Counted from the stretch's first letter, positions 1-14,468 are shown. The stretch is DNA of 64,000 bases from Cardiocondyla obscurior (GCF_019399895.1 NC_091878.1:5394001-5458000), one strand, 5' to 3'. Made by a program: numbers and translations. Notes: generated by a model from the sequence alone, not told the origin.

Positions 1-45
1 ACGCGTCGCGTCGCGTCGCGTCGCGTCGCGTCGCGTCGCATCGCC
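1..45. repeat. (CGTCG)n pentanucleotide tandem repeat at window edge
   Basis: The window opens with about eight copies of the unit CGTCG. The first 45 bases are almost pure repeat with one substitution near the end. The left limit lies outside the window. Confidence 0.9.
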
Positions 46-2188
46 ACGTCTGTTTCATTAATGAGAGACGGATACGCATCAAGAACCCTGCTACAGCACG
101 ACAGGACGTTCGCACAGCCACCTCAAAGTAACGGACATTTCCTAATTTCCTAATGTCAGAGGGTTAATTAAACATATAGGTACAACTTGGACATTCGCAG
201 GATCTTAGCGGCTCACGCCGTTTAGTTTACGACAAGTTTTTAGAAAATGATGTAAATTATTTAGAGTACATACGATAATTACAAACATATAACGAATCTA
301 ATTAATTGCGCAAACATAACGAATAAAACTGTCATTCGAGGGTATTCCAAATTTATTGATAATTTCAACGTAACGACTGAAAGCGCTATGGATTCATTAG
401 GCGGAAATAATTTAAAAGAAATGTACAACGCTGCGGAAAATAAATTAAGTAATAAGGCTAGAGATGGAAAACTAGGTTTCCATCTCTAGAGTTATCTTCC
501 CTACTCGATCATCGACTTTGTTCCTAGTCCGACACCTCTAATTCCAGCTGCACTTGTTTAAACTGTCAGAAAATCCGTACCTGTTGAAATGCGAACAGTA
601 AATTAAAGGGACTCGCATGGAGGATCAATTTCTGTAAATTATCTCAATGACGTTTACAATTCGAGAAGGCAGACATATACTTGTCTCATTGTGGATTATA
701 AAGAAAAATGTAAAATGTTGCTTCAACGTAACGAATTAAGACATGGATGATTTATGTGAAGAGACGGAGCAAAAGTAAAATAAATTTAATTTTTATGACA
801 AACTTTTTACTTTTCTTCGAAAGCACAAAAGCCATAACCTTTCAAGATAAATTATTACCTCTTTTCTGGGAAAATTAATAATTTACCCTTTAATTTTCTT
901 TAGGTTTGATTCAGCTTGACTTTGGATTCGGTTTATATACAGCAAATATAATAATTCCAATTAATTTTCATTAAAAAATAAGTTGGGAATTTATTATTTA
1001 ATCTCTTGTATTACTGCAATTTCTGTGTAATAATATTTGTGTAGATTAATTGTAGAGTTTACAGGAACAAAATACGCCCAAGGAAATATAATGTCAATTA
1101 GTTTTAGTTGGAGATTGTTAAATTTTTCCTCAAATACTTGTATTAAAGAATAAGTTATTTTAAAAGTAATATTAAATTAATTGATTGCTTATCGCGTAGA
1201 GCGTTTGCAATAAAAAAGGCTTATCGATAAAGCTCGCGGGGAGAGTATTCAGAGTGTTGCAATTGAAAATTAAAGAAGATGAGCATAATTAATTTCACTA
1301 TTCGATTTTTATTCCCCGAGTAACTTTGCTCGTTTTGAGAGCGGTTTCCTGAGGAAAAGAAAAACTTTTAATTATCATTCATTACGAACAAGGGCGGGGG
1401 AACAACGAGTACACAGCGATGTCACTCGCACTCTTGTTATTTCTTCATTACCTACGTACGTATTCTCGAGAGAAGAAGATACGGGCTAATTATCTCTTAT
1501 TAAGGGAGAAAAAGAAAAATAACTCCCCCGACCTATGCCTTCGCTATCTTTTTACCCAACTAGGCGCACCCCCGCGTTGAAAGCGCAGCAGGCAAGAGGA
1601 CACCTTTCGAGTGGACGCTCGCGGCCGGAACTTGGCACGCCGCCTTTTATTACCAAGTGAACCCATTTTCGTACATCGCAGCTTCGAAATGGAAATGCTA
1701 AATAAATGTGCTTCGTCATTCGATACTTTTCTCTTGGTGAACTTGGCGTTCTTTACGAGCGTCAGAGAAGTACCGGCGCCTGCGTGATGGTACTACGCGT
1801 GCAGACCGAAGTATATAGGAGCGTGACTGCCCACCGCCACCGTCACATTGCATCCCTTGACGTACGTCCTTCAGCATCGCCGGTTTCCGACACCCCTAGT
1901 GTGGCGGTCGGTGGTCCCAGCTACGAGCTGAGGGATCGGTGCCACTTCGAGGTACGCCACGTCGCGGCCGATCGACCGAGAGAGCCATCAGCCACGACCG
2001 CGTCTTTATCTTTTCCGGTGTTTGGTGTTTCATCCTCGAGAAGGCGACCAGATATATCGATACATCGAGCCGATTTTATCCTCCCGAAAATCCACCCCCG
2101 CATGTCGTAAATCGAGACGGCCTTATCGCCGTGGGAATAAGACGACGTAACCATCCGACGACAGGACTCGAGATCGCACGCCGTTAAT
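46..2188. other. Intergenic and 5' flank of the neuropeptide gene
   Basis: No convincing coding exon is seen. The stretch 46-1550 is AT-rich. From about 1555 to 2188 it becomes clearly GC- and CpG-richer, as expected for promoter and 5'UTR sequence of the plus-strand gene starting at 2189. Open frames here (for example 1706-2110) overlap one another on both strands and show no recognisable domain, so I treat them as chance frames. Confidence 0.5.
1812..1817 (+). promoter_or_regulatory. Possible TATA box upstream of neuropeptide gene
   Basis: TATATA followed by GGAGCG lies about 375 bp upstream of the ATG at 2189, inside the GC-rich flank. A transcription start about 30 bp downstream would give a 5'UTR of about 345 nt. 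This is a sequence match only; there is no supporting initiator evidence. Confidence 0.25.
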
Positions 2189-5100
2189 ATGGGCGTCCGT
2201 TTCATTCCGTTGATCGTGGTGACCATGGTGCTGATAATCACCAGGAGTTTCGGATGTGCCGTCGGGAAGAGGAGCACTACGAGTGATATCGCTAACGATC
2301 CTGATTATCCCGACTATTCGTTCAAATACGACGAGTCGTATCCGGTGAGTAAAGGATCCTTCTTCCGCTTTTAGCCCGCGCCAAATTTCTCTTTGAATAT
2401 ACGCGTTATCACGCGGCTAGCGCCCTGTCATTTCCCATTCCCACAAGGCTCGTCTAACAGAATTTCCCAATTACGTGCAGTTTTATCTTTAAAGATGAAA
2501 CAGGAATACTTTTTTTTTTTTTTTTTTTTTTTTTTCGTGTTTTATTTTATTTAATTTTTTGGTAATTTCTTTAAGAAGTAACAGCGCCGCGTTGCATCGT
2601 ATCGTGTGAAAAATATACTTTCTTATTTCTATATTCTTATATCAGCGTGTAGAATAGAAAGCTGTTTCTTCAAAGCTTTTCGAGCGGTTTAAAATCTCAA
2701 GAATTTATCTAAAGTCGTTTCTTCAGATTTCTCAATAAAGAAAAAAAAAAAAAAAAAAAAAAAAAATAGGAGAAATGCGGGGGATATCCATTAACTGTAA
2801 CTTTATACTAACGACTTTGCTTATTTTCTTCACTGTAGGAAAGAGTAAACCGTTGTCTTCCTCCCTAGTAATTACGTTAGCTTTCGACTTGGATTTGAAT
2901 TTAAGAGAATATCAGGGAATCCATATCTTACATGTCGCATCTATTACGGCTACCGCTTTTAACTCTCTCTCTTTCTCCACCTCAGTATCCGATGACCTTT
3001 ATTTTTCTCTTGCCAACGCTTCTCAAATTTCCTTATTACGACACTTTCTATCGCATTTTCTGACGTAGAAACAAAGTTCTCCGGATACTGGCCCCCTACG
3101 TACGCTAGCGTTTCGCATTGATTCGAATCTTGATTACAGGTAATCGCACGCTTGAAAAGTCGCAGCGCGCAAACAGTTTAACGAGCAAAATATTGCGTTT
3201 ACGGTATCGCGACGCTGTACTTTGACGGGAGTTGGCAATTTGTAAATTTCACGATCGTAACCGACTGCAAACTACATTCTAGACTAGTCTGGACCATTTT
3301 TGCCAACTTACCTCGGCTACTAAGATTAATCTTAGCAATTCAAATACCGCGCACCGTTCCTAGGAAAAGATCCTGAACATCGCTGCGAATTACATTTTAC
3401 GAAAAAAAGAAGAAAAAATATGATTTTGTTATACTTAAAATTATTACTTTTATATATTTTTTTTTATTATCAAGCTTTACTTTATGGATAATATAGAAGC
3501 TTTTTTTTACAATTTTTCTCGGAGAAAATGTTTCAGAACCAGGTTTAAAATTAATATAACCGCATTTGTTGAAACCGAATATCTTTCGAAAACGTTTCGA
3601 GTACAAAGACACGAGTTACTATTCTTTACTTTTCACATTTATTTTTCACGTCCCGTGTATGTTCATTTTATTTTATTGAATATCGAATATCAGCGCATTT
3701 TTACGGTACAAGAGTTTTGTTTTCAAATAACACGCAAAATATCACAAAGAAAAAAAAGAGTCGTTTGAGAACCTTCGGTCGTATAATTTTATCACAATTC
3801 GATTCGTTGATTCCTTATTCCGTTAATACTGCTATAAATGTTTTATTTTTTTTGTTAATAAAAAATTTTTTTTAGCTTAGTGCAAATATATTTCTCTTTA
3901 ACGCATAGTATTATGCGACGTAACGTAACGTAACGTAACGTAACATTCAGCGACGCGAAACACATTTATTTACAACTACAATAAAAGATATTAGATTTTA
4001 TACAACTGTTCTGTAAGTAAAAGTACATTAATTTCCACCATGAGAAAAGTTAATTTCACAAGCCACGTCCGAGAAGAATGAATAACGCAAAATTATTCCA
4101 TTTGCAAGTAATCGCAAATGGAGAATAATTTATCCGTTTGTAACGATACTCTAGAAGAGCCAAGTTATATTCTCAGCGTTTCGACGGCAATTAGATAATT
4201 TTCCGACATGGCAATTAATTTCGCCTTTATTTTCTCTTAAGCGGGACATTCTGAAATATTATTTCCCTTGCTCACGTCTTAATGTCATCGAGATCCAGTT
4301 GAGCGACGAAAAGTGCCACTTAGCTCATCCGTAATTAGGAAAACAACGGTCCGTTAAATTAACGTAAATAACGTATACGCTAATTCGTATCACATTCCGC
4401 TGTATCATCTTCTCCCAAGATATCACTTTAGTTCTCGACTGCACGGTTCGCGTTAATTAATCGCGGATTTTTCACGCTCGATTGACCAAGACGGCTCTAA
4501 GCGTTTGCGAAGTTGCGTTTGCTAGGAAAACAGTTTGCGCCAAGATGACTTTGAAGAATCGAAGAAACTCGAGCGGAGTTGATTGCGACAATGTATCGTT
4601 TTAACGACAAACGTCTCGGTCTCTCTCTCTCTCTCCCTCCCCCCTTTCCGTGAAATTATTAACTTCTCAGACGACGTTTCCATTACCTGCTAATAATCGC
4701 GCTTCGTTAATTCAATCGGCTACGACTTACGATCCCTCTGTTTAGACGGAGACACATTGTCGCGCAACTTTGTCGGCGCTTCATTTCCGTGATCGCCGCC
4801 TTCTCGATTAGTTCTCATTTCGTGTAACGCGGGATGAATTCTCTGGTTGTGTATTAATTCTTTTGTTCAGTCGGCTGCTACATCGTTGTAACGCTAACGT
4901 TATTGCAAATTGAAATTTTCAAAGTTAAGTATGTAATTAAAATTTATTTTAATAATAATAATAATAATAATGTGACAAGTTTATTAACAAATATAAGACA
5001 GAACTCTGATAAATTTAAAGAAAATTAATTTAAAATTAAAACAGAATTTTTTTTTTTCCCAGAAAAATACTGATATTTTAAAAGTAAAATAGTGTTGATA

Positions 5101-8100
5101 AATTTTCAAAAAATTTTTTATCAACTCTTGATTTTAAGGAATAGGATGGCAAGTTTAATTACGCAAAAGAATGAAATTTCCACTTACTCCACAGCGTCAG
5201 ATTTACAGTAAAAGAACACTATCCGTTGGACAAACTTCGTTACTGTAATTTAATACGTGACAACTTGATAACATAGATAACATAGATCTGATTAGTGTAA
5301 ATTATATATTTAATTAGTTGGTCGTATCAAGTGTCAAAGTAATTAATTCGGGGTTGCATGGGGAAAGACCTGTTAATTAAATCGCGCGTAACTTATCGAA
5401 ATGTTATCCGCTGATGTCACTATCGCGTCAAAAATACATGAAAACACGAGAAAAATTGTGAAACGATTAAACGACACATTTTTACGGCAGAAGAATTTTA
5501 TATTTCCCATAGAAAAGCGGGGTATTTACGTTGCGGTAATATGCACGAAGATATCGCGAGCCGTTTCAGATACTATCCACGAATCTAAAACATCCCTCTT
5601 GATGACGAAGAATATATCGCGTGGTAATCTTAGGAATAACATAAAAATGCATTGCGTATTTCTTAGACTGTTTTACATTTCGCCGTCATAAAATAAATTT
5701 TCTTTTAAAAAAAATTTTCATTTTATTTCAAGTCAAAGCATACGAATTAAAATAAAGATTAAATATTTAAAAAGTCAACATTGTCAAATGCAATAAATTG
5801 GAATGCATTACATGTATATTTCATATACATTTTAAACGAGCCAAGCAATGTTTCTCACAACGAAACTTGTCACGCATGAGATGTACGCGTAGTAGTAGTT
5901 ATAGAGAACTCGATAGTGTCAAGAGCCGCAGCCTCCCTCCGTTGTTTCGCTATTTCTGCTCAAGTTTCACCGTATTGTTTCCGAGTTACGAGTCGCATCG
6001 GTATAACCCTTATTCTCGCTTTGAATCGCACCCTATCAGTATCCGAAGGAGCGACAATAGTAGAAGAAAGAGAGAGAGAGAGAGACACAGCGTGGCCCTA
6101 AATAGTCGAATGAGCGCAACTCAAGACGTCCGATTATATTTCACGCATTAAAGTCTCCCACCTCACGTTACACACGTAAAAAAAAAAAAAAAAAAAATTA
6201 TCCTCATCGCCTCACCTGCCGCGGTTCTCTTATCGCCGGGTTTTAAAAAGTACACCCACGGGTGGAAAATTCGCGGGTCAACTTTTGAAATTATTCCTGC
6301 AAACGACAAGATCGAGATCCGATGTGTTTGCAACTCGTGCGCAATCGTGCATACAACTAATAAAATAATAATAATAATAATAATAATAATTAACCCGTTG
6401 GAGGAGATTTATGTGACTTTTACGTGTCTCTATAGAATCGCGATATACCTATCAACGTGGAATGTTCTTTTAATTAAATCGTTCTAAATTGGAAAAAAGT
6501 TATCGTAAAAAGAACCGTGTCCCAGGAGGCGATATCTGGCGCGGATGGGATTCTAATATTAATTTTGAATATCGAGCACGAGATCAAGTTTGCGTGTAGC
6601 ATTGTCACGCATACGTATCTCGGCAAGTTGTAACGCTCGAGCTCGAATACACGTCGGTCAGCCTGGGCTCGGATACGTTTCAATTAATTCCTGCCTCGGC
6701 TGCTAACGGCGAAGGAAGGATGCGCGATGACGCAGAAAAGCCGCGTCTCGTTGGCGCGGTAATAAATTTTATCTCTATGCGCCACTAATCGTCCTGGGCT
6801 TTATCGGGATTAATACGTCGATCCAAGACAGTTACAAATTGTTCAGAAATCGACCGATCCTTCATGATTTTCTTCGCGGATCGGTAATAACGTTAACGCT
6901 AATACGACTCTAATCATCGTTAAATCTATTTCGTTTCACGCGAAATCGCCGAGGGAAAAATGTTTGGCTAAAACGGCAATAAAATATTATTCGGCGATCG
7001 TCCCGTTATTGCATCGGTAATGTGGGTTGATTCTGGCTCGGAATAGCGACTTGGAGATCGTAAATATGTTTATGGTTATTTTACCGGAGAGATTCGGAGA
7101 GACGTCTCTCTCACTCTCGTTCCTCGTAAAGCGCGAAGCGAGCTTTCTTCTCTTTTTAAGAAAGTCGCTTTTTATACGGCAAAAACGATCGCCCTTTGCG
7201 ACAGCTTTCTCCTCAAATAAATATATTTCACTTTTTAAGCAGCTATATAAGTGGTAATATGTACATTAGGAATCGCAAAGGTGTGTATATATATATATAT
7301 ATATATATATTTTCTCCAAGGGATCTACGTCGGATTGGAATAAGACTTTGAAATGTACGTAAGGTACGTTCAAACGCGCGAAACACGTGTGCTTTTATAT
7401 GACTTTTCGTCTTGTATTCTCATTGCCTACCCCACAGTTTTCGGGAGCAAAACCTTACGTCAAACCCTACCTGTTTGTTATATGTACACTCGTATCAAAT
7501 CGAGTTCTTAATATTTTAATGCATCCACGTCGCAATAAATCTAACAAAAAAAAAATCATTTTCAACTTCCGCGACCGCGCAAACCCTAGATTTTCCAATA
7601 GCGCGATTTATTATCAACTATTTTATTATAAAGTACATTTATCTCGGATAATAACATTTATTTTCCGACATGGAAAAAGTTAATAAACTATTCATCGATT
7701 GACCAAATAAAAGTTGCGAGCTTTCACTTTCGATCATATGTGGTCGCAGGCCGAGCACGTGTATTTTAGCAACAAAAAAAAAAGCAAAAAAATAACGGAT
7801 TCACTCAATACTTTCTCGTATCCCTACAGTAAAACGCACCCAGTGGATTTGTTGTTAAAAATAAAAGTTAATTTGTGTACCGTATCGCGTTGCTTTCGTT
7901 CATGTAATCTCACATAATTATTAAATAATTATTTTGAAAGACGTAATCATACAATATAGTATAATAATAATATCCTCATGTGTTCTAAATTTCAACACAA
8001 AGCACTACTTTCTTACGTTATAAAACACTTATTTCGTTATACGTCACTTAATATTACAATATCGCTTATACTAGACTAGCTAGACGGTTCTGTCACGTTA

Positions 8101-11100
8101 CGCGATTAAGTTTAAAGTTGTTACTTTAATAAACTATTAACTTTGTATATTAACGTGATACTTGGCGCTCTTCGATGGGTTTAAAATTTGTAAACGAAAG
8201 CTTAAATTCTTGCCTTTCTCCCTTAGATTTAATTTTCATCATCTTTCAAATTTCGTTGTACTTTCTTCTAAAGATCACGTAACGGAATAACGATCTGTAA
8301 GTATTTAGAAACAAATGTTTCTTTTTTGTTCAAAAAAATACGTACAAAATGTTTTGAATGTGTAATTTTAAAATACATATAAAAATTAATCGAATAACGT
8401 AAACACTTTTTATCTCTAAAATATGTTTTTAATAGTATTTCTTTTATTAATTCTCATCAATTATTAATTTTTCTTTTTAGCAAACGCAAACTTTAAATTA
8501 TACAATTGATCTAGAATTGTGCTTAATATTGTTTTTATATCCCATCTTTATTGTCGCTCGTTGAACGTTACATTTTTCAAAATACATTGACTAACGGCAT
8601 TCCTAATTTCCATCCCAACGTAGCGCAGATTTTTTTATTTAAAAGTAAGATTCGTTTCTTTTTCTTTAAGTGAACGACGCGCTGTATTTTTTAACGTGAA
8701 TATTTACGAAAGATCTCACGAGTCTTTTCTCGCATTTTATGCGTACTTGCAATTGATGCGACTCTTTTTCCATTTACTTTTAATTTCCGTATTCCATTCG
8801 AGAAATTGGTTCATTTCACTATTTGTCTTCTACCGCGTTAGAAATCTACGAAATATAAATCGGACGCTCAACTCTGAGATTTCTATTTCCGGCATGTTCA
8901 TCGCCAGCGATTTTAATCCTCTTTTTTTTTTTTTTCCCCGTGACGGTAGAAACGTCCCTGAATTAAGATAAGTTGGCGACAAAAATTATACTGAATTAAA
9001 TTGCATTACGTGAACGTCTGTAACACTGCAATGCGTTTATTAAAACGCATGCTAGTCAAATTTTTTATTTCCACCCGAACGAAATAAAATTGATTATCGC
9101 TCTCTACCGCGATCGTTTCGTAAAAGGCGATAAAAATATGAATAAATACATATGTATATCAGGATCTATGCGAAAATGCGTTCTCTCTCCCTTTCTCTTC
9201 CACGCGTCTCTTTAATTCGGCATTCGTCTCGTATACGTGACGTGATAATAAATTCCATACCGCCGATAATGCTTTTAAGTGTTGATGAATGTCGCAATTA
9301 AACGTTGATTGCCCAGTCTGATGTAGCAACCGCAGCCAATCGTTTCCACTTTTCTTTTCCCGTTTTCATCGCTTTTACGAATGACTATCGATGCGTTTCT
9401 TCCTTTTAAAAAATCACTCTCCATTAAATTGCTCCGCGCCACGGTCAATTAAAACATTCGGTTAACTTTTAAACGCAGCAATAACTTTGAATAACACGAG
9501 CGGCTTTCAAGAGCACTTAGAGTTGCGCGATACTGACGGAATACTCATATGCGACGGTATATGTAATGCGAATATCTCGGCTTATCAATCGGAAAAATCA
9601 AATATTTTTTTTTTATTGATAGAACGCAACGAGTTTATATAAAGATTTTTATTGCGCCTGACTTTTGCCTCATTTCGTAAGAAATTATTAATACAATCTT
9701 TCAATCGAGAAGGTGTCGCAGATAGTATATTATTACGCGTTTAAAACTGTAGCTCAATGAGAAGAATTGCGTAAGAACAACGTGGCAAATTATTTAAATG
9801 CAGATAGCTCCTTTGAGGAAATCAGGCACCGCGTGTTTTAAACGGGGGTGCGTTTTACGTTTTTCAAGCCCACTTACAAAACTGTTCCCGAGACTAATCT
9901 TAATTGAATTAAATCTTGATTGCGTGGGTAACAATTTTCCGTGAAACGTAATGAAAAGAAGGAAAAGTGTTCGCCGACCCTTCGGGAAATCGAACGAGAT
10001 GAATAAACTAGGAAGCTAATCATTATGTGTGCCGTGCATGTACGGGTTGGCGTGCGCGCCTGCAGGATGTGTAATGAAACATATTATAAGACCGTGATTG
10101 TTTGCCGCGACAAACTGTAATGAAATATATTACAGAAGACGATTGTTTACTTGAACAAACGCGAGCACAGAGCGCAGATTTCAGTGTTATCACAGATGCC
10201 AATCTAGTTGTTTGCTTTTGCGCAACGCAGCAAAATTGCGAACAAGAATTGCAATAAATATTTGAGGAGCACAAGGTATTCTAGGTGTACAAAGTATCTT
10301 AGATTTCCTGTGTTTGCCGCCCCGTTTTCTTTTTTCTTTATTTAAATAAAAATCTAAATTACTTTGCCGCGGAGAGCCGAGCGCAAGTACGCGGTTACCG
10401 GGGATGGAATATATTTAAATTTAAATTTTGAAAGTGAGGATTTAATTTATTGCAAAATCGGGAAATGTTGCGGGTATCGAACTCGTATCTAAAATTGTTC
10501 CCATTAATCAAGGACAGCCACGCACGCGATGGACGAGCTAACTAGATCTGCGCCGTTACAAGTTTGAGAGAACCCGACGTAGTAATAGATAATCCAATTC
10601 ATTCGCTCTCTTCTCCCGCTTCGTTATAATAATCGGAAAGCTATAATCGCGTTATAAAAATTTTACGCGGTGTATATGGTGTAAACTTGTATAACGTATA
10701 TCAATATAATTTTGTAACGCTTGATTAGAAACAAATGTCTTTTTTTTTTTCTCATTACTATGAAGTAAATGCAATCGAGGGTTAGCTTATAGGGTGATAT
10801 TTACGAGAAACGTAAAGAAAAATAAGCGTGCGATAAAAGGGTTGACTTAAAGGAAGAAGTCAATCGTCGTTTGTGAAAGAACAAGTGTGTTCACAAAGCA
10901 AAAAGATGAGGGAGTTGCTTCGGGAATTTATTTCAATCTGTTATATAGAGAATCGCGATTGCAGCGTAATATCCTGATAAGGCGTGGTGATACAGATTCG
11001 CTCCGGAAAAGAAAAGAAAAGAAAAGAAAAGAAAAGAACGGGAAACTGATTTCGCGGACGTCGAGCCAGAAACCAAAGAAAAGCACAAGCCAAAGAAAAG

Positions 11101-12559
11101 CAAAACGGTACAGCTCGCGAGAAATAAGTTGAAACAGTTAAGAATATCAATCGTTTCTATCAATGTGCTGAATTTTAATTTTTATATTTACTACAAGAAT
11201 GGACACGCGCGCGCTATTTTTTAAGAGAGCCCAATTACCACCAAATAAACTACGGAAAAAAAAAAAAAAATGATGCGACTTACCCAATCTGCATGAGCTT
11301 CATCAGCGGAGTTGTCGAATTCTGCCTGATGACTGTAACAGAAAAAAGAAAAAATTAATTTAGACATGATAGTTGATGAGATTAATAAAAAGAAAGATTT
11401 TTTTTGTTTTTTAATTTATACTTACTTAAAAGTTGCTCCGCCGATGCAGGATGCCTATCCGAGGCCTGCTCCTCCTCTCATTGTCAGATGGAACTTGAAA
11501 CTCGCGACCGTGATTTTAAAATCGTTATTTGTTTCGTTGAAAAAGATTCCGTCTTATCGTTAACTAATGGATTCAGTTCTTTCTTCATCTTGGTAATGCC
11601 ACGATCCCGATCAAGATATAATTTCGATAACGACAGCACTGAAATTCGTAACGTTTCTTGCTCCGGTCCCTTATCTTTTACCTACTAAAAGGCAAAGAGA
11701 GCATCAGGGCGTATCTCTAATCTCATTTGGTTTCTCTTGAGCGCTCATTATTTTTATCGTCGATTCATCTTTCGTTCTAGCGTTAACTTCTAATGTAAGA
11801 CAAACTCAACAAACACATACGGTAAACGCCTAACAATTACATTGCCGTGATAGAAAAAAAAAAAAAAAAATACATTATATTAATGTGTATATTTTGTTTA
11901 CAAATTGACAATATATGTTACCCTGCTCTGCGTTTATCGCTATCACTCGAGAGACGAACGATCGAAAGAATGACGGTAGATAAAAATTAAGAAGCGCGAC
12001 GAACATTGTGTAATTTGCACTCACGATATTAGTCCTCGATCTCGATACAAGAGAACAGCTGAGCTCTTTCTTTCCGCCGCGGAAAAATCACTTGCCCGAA
12101 ATTAGTCGCGACCAAGATTTCACGCTCTGACATTGGCGATGACGTTGGAACACGCTGAATCGGAAGTCGCTGAAGGAGATGAGTTGGTAACGCCGAACGC
12201 GCAGTGCAATTCGGGACTGTAACCTTGTCGTTCCGAAGCACTTTTTCGAGGAACAAAACAAAGCGCAGAACAACAAATAAACTAACAACAGAGGAGAGTA
12301 GGATACAGAAAACGTTCGGCACTTGTACATACGTACGCGAGATTATGCTATCCACGGTCGAAAATACGCGAAATCGCGGAGCGGTTTAAGACACGTCCTC
12401 ACGCTTAAGGCTCCGCAATTAGACTGACCATTAGAGCCTTTGGATAGAAAGAGACAACCGCGTAAAAGAGTGAGACGGCAATAGGTCGATTGAATTCTGT
12501 CCTTCTCTCGCCGAGTACGCTCGATAGCGTACGTCAAACTCGACGCCGATTTACTAAAT

Positions 12560-12595
<36 letters not shown>

Positions 12596-13115
12596 TAAAA
12601 TAAGAAAAGGTAATAAAATATTAACGTAATAAATTAAATGTATGACTTGAGTTGGTTGCATCCTGCAAATCGCTCTGATTTTGTCATAGGTAGCGCCCAA
12701 AAGAGCGGCTCTATTGTTCGATCAATTGATGGTGGCTCTACAGAAGGTTGTTAATCATCAGGGAAAAGATTCAACCGGCGGCAAAGGTATAAGAAAATCC
12801 CTGGTGCATCGTTTGCCAGCTGCCAACTCGGAAATTCTTCCTGTGGCGGATGATCAAATGGTACCGAATTCGGTATTAACTTTTGATTAATCGTAATAGA
12901 AATTATTTGATAACGTAAAATGCAATACGGTCCGAAAATTACGCTGCAAAATTAATCGTACATTTTCTATTTATATTTAATTGTGATAATAATTGATGCC
13001 GATAATCCATCCTTGTCCTTAATTTCAGATGGACTTGCAACGACGCGGACAAGATAAAAGCGAGTTCTTCTGGCCATGTTTCGTTAACGCTCTTGCGTGC
13101 TTCAAAAAGAAGTGA
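2189..13115 (+). CDS. Allatostatin C / CC-type (arthropod somatostatin-like) prepropeptide, 3 exons
   Basis: Exons are 2189-2344, 12690-12872 and 13029-13115. All junctions are phase 0 with GT/AG sites, giving 141 codons. Residues 1-22 form a hydrophobic signal peptide, followed by a Lys-Arg at 27-28. Exon 2 carries KRAALLFDQLMVALQK, the amphipathic spacer typical of allatostatin-C precursors (family knowledge). Exon 3 ends with Arg-Arg, then GQDKSEFFWPCFVNALACF, then Lys-Lys-Lys and a stop. The two cysteines are six residues apart and followed by Phe, matching the disulfide-looped C-x6-CF core of this family. There is no Gly before the basic site, so no amidation is expected. The secreted peptide would act on somatostatin-type GPCRs, for example in control of hormone release. 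The core differs from the familiar CYFNP/AxxCF forms, so whether it is C or double-C is uncertain. The 10,345-bp first intron is unusually long for a 141-codon gene. Confidence 0.85.
3918..3944. repeat. (TAACG)n pentanucleotide repeat
   Basis: About five perfect copies of TAACG lie in the large intron. The unit is not the TTAGG insect telomere repeat. Confidence 0.85.
10070..10160. repeat. Imperfect tandem duplication of about 45 bp
   Basis: Two adjacent diverged copies share TAATGAAAYATATTA, then GATTGTTT and ACAAAC in the same order. They lie inside the neuropeptide gene's first intron. No coding content is apparent. Confidence 0.55.
11005..11038. repeat. (AAAAG)n pentanucleotide repeat
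   Basis: About six copies of GAAAA in an otherwise ordinary intron region. They produce long, lysine-rich spurious open frames on the plus strand. Confidence 0.85.
12561..12592. repeat. Poly(T) tract, 32 bp
   Basis: An uninterrupted T run about 100 bp upstream of the exon 2 acceptor of the neuropeptide gene. Confidence 0.9.
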
Positions 13116-14468
13116 TAATTATCACGTCGCCATCAATTAAATTCTCCGCATCACCCGAAGACCCCCCCGAAAGAGAGCGCGAGCAATTTTCGTATTATTT
13201 CCTTGATTTAGCTGCAGCAGAATTAAATTGTAGCAGTGTTTCTCCCCGGCTAAAATGTCAAGAAAATAAGTGAAAATTAACAATGTACAGTAGCACAAAT
13301 TGTACCTGGAATGTCAAATCCATTTTTATTCGAGCTCTTCAATTATTCTGTTACTTTCAGCCGCGCTAAAGGACCTTTCTTGTCAGCGATTACATTACAC
13401 GTCGCCGTCTCATTTCCTCTATCGTGAATCATACGCGACACGTCAAGAAATTACCTATACTTACTTTTCCTCTTGCTTATAAAGTGAATAACCAAAGATC
13501 CATTAAACAATTTTCTTCAAGCATATCAAACAAAAAATGAAATAGTTTGATAAACCTACTAAATCCATCGATTTTTGTTACGGTTTTACAAGTTATTTCT
13601 GAATACTACAATCTCATTTTTTTGATCCATTATCCCTCGTATTCAATGTTAGTCGATCAACATATTTTTCAAAGAATATATGCACTTTTTCATTACATCG
13701 TATTGTTCCTGATCTTATGCTGAATATAAACGAATGTTTTACGTAAGTTCTCAAGATCTAAAGTAGAAATTCTTACTCGTTTTCTTCTTTTTAATCGTAA
13801 TTAATGTTTTATAATTGCGTAATGCTGTTTAGAACTGGAACATAATGAAAACTTTTATTTAATTGAAAACAATATAAATAAACATTCTCTCTCTCTGTAA
13901 TATAAATTCCATAAAAGTCGAGTTGCTGCAACATCTACATCTAGATAATACGGATGTCTTGACTCTATTTTTTTACTGTTATACTACTTTTAAAACAATA
14001 TTCTAGCATTAAAAACCATTACATTAATTAAATCACTCATAATGCGGGACTTGGCATCTGCCACGAATTGGCGATTCCTGTAAAGTCATATATGAGATCC
14101 CAATATTATGCAATTGCCTCTTGATAATATTACTATTTAAAGACTATACATTAAATCATTTAAGCGAAATTTAATCAAATATGTAAAATAATTTCGCATA
14201 TAAAAATATTTAAAGTTCTATTTAAACTATGTTAATATATATTATTATATTAAATAAAATAATTATTCAAATATAAATTACATTACTCAAGTAGATGGAC
14301 AATCATTATTAGTTTTTGTTTTTTTCTTTTTTTTTTTTTTTCTACATTTCTATATTTCTAAAGAAACTAAACATTACAGAACGCGTACGTTATTTTTAAT
14401 CTTGATTCTTCTACGTTAAAGAAAATTTACATTTAATCATTTTCGGGAACAAACTACAGATGTGCGTG

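Larger units (their letters stand above)
2345..12689 (+). other. Large first intron of the neuropeptide gene, no gene seen inside
   Basis: This runs from donor GTGAGT at 2345 to acceptor TCATAG at 12684-12689. It is AT-rich non-coding sequence. It holds homopolymers (T at about 2511-2535, A at about 2742-2766, T at 12561-12592), microsatellites (AAT at about 4951-4970 and 6364-6390, TA at about 7285-7311), TAACG pentamers at 3918-3944 and AAAAG pentamers at 11005-11038. Small open frames here have no recognisable domain and no clear exon context. Confidence 0.6.

Noticed and set aside
1706..2277. Overlapping open frames upstream of the signal-peptide exon
   Set aside because: They are antisense and out of frame to the supported exon 2189-2344, with no domain or signal.
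10460..10500. tRNA-like TCGAACTCG segment
   Set aside because: No matching acceptor, D or anticodon arms could be folded around it; no tRNA gene is supported.
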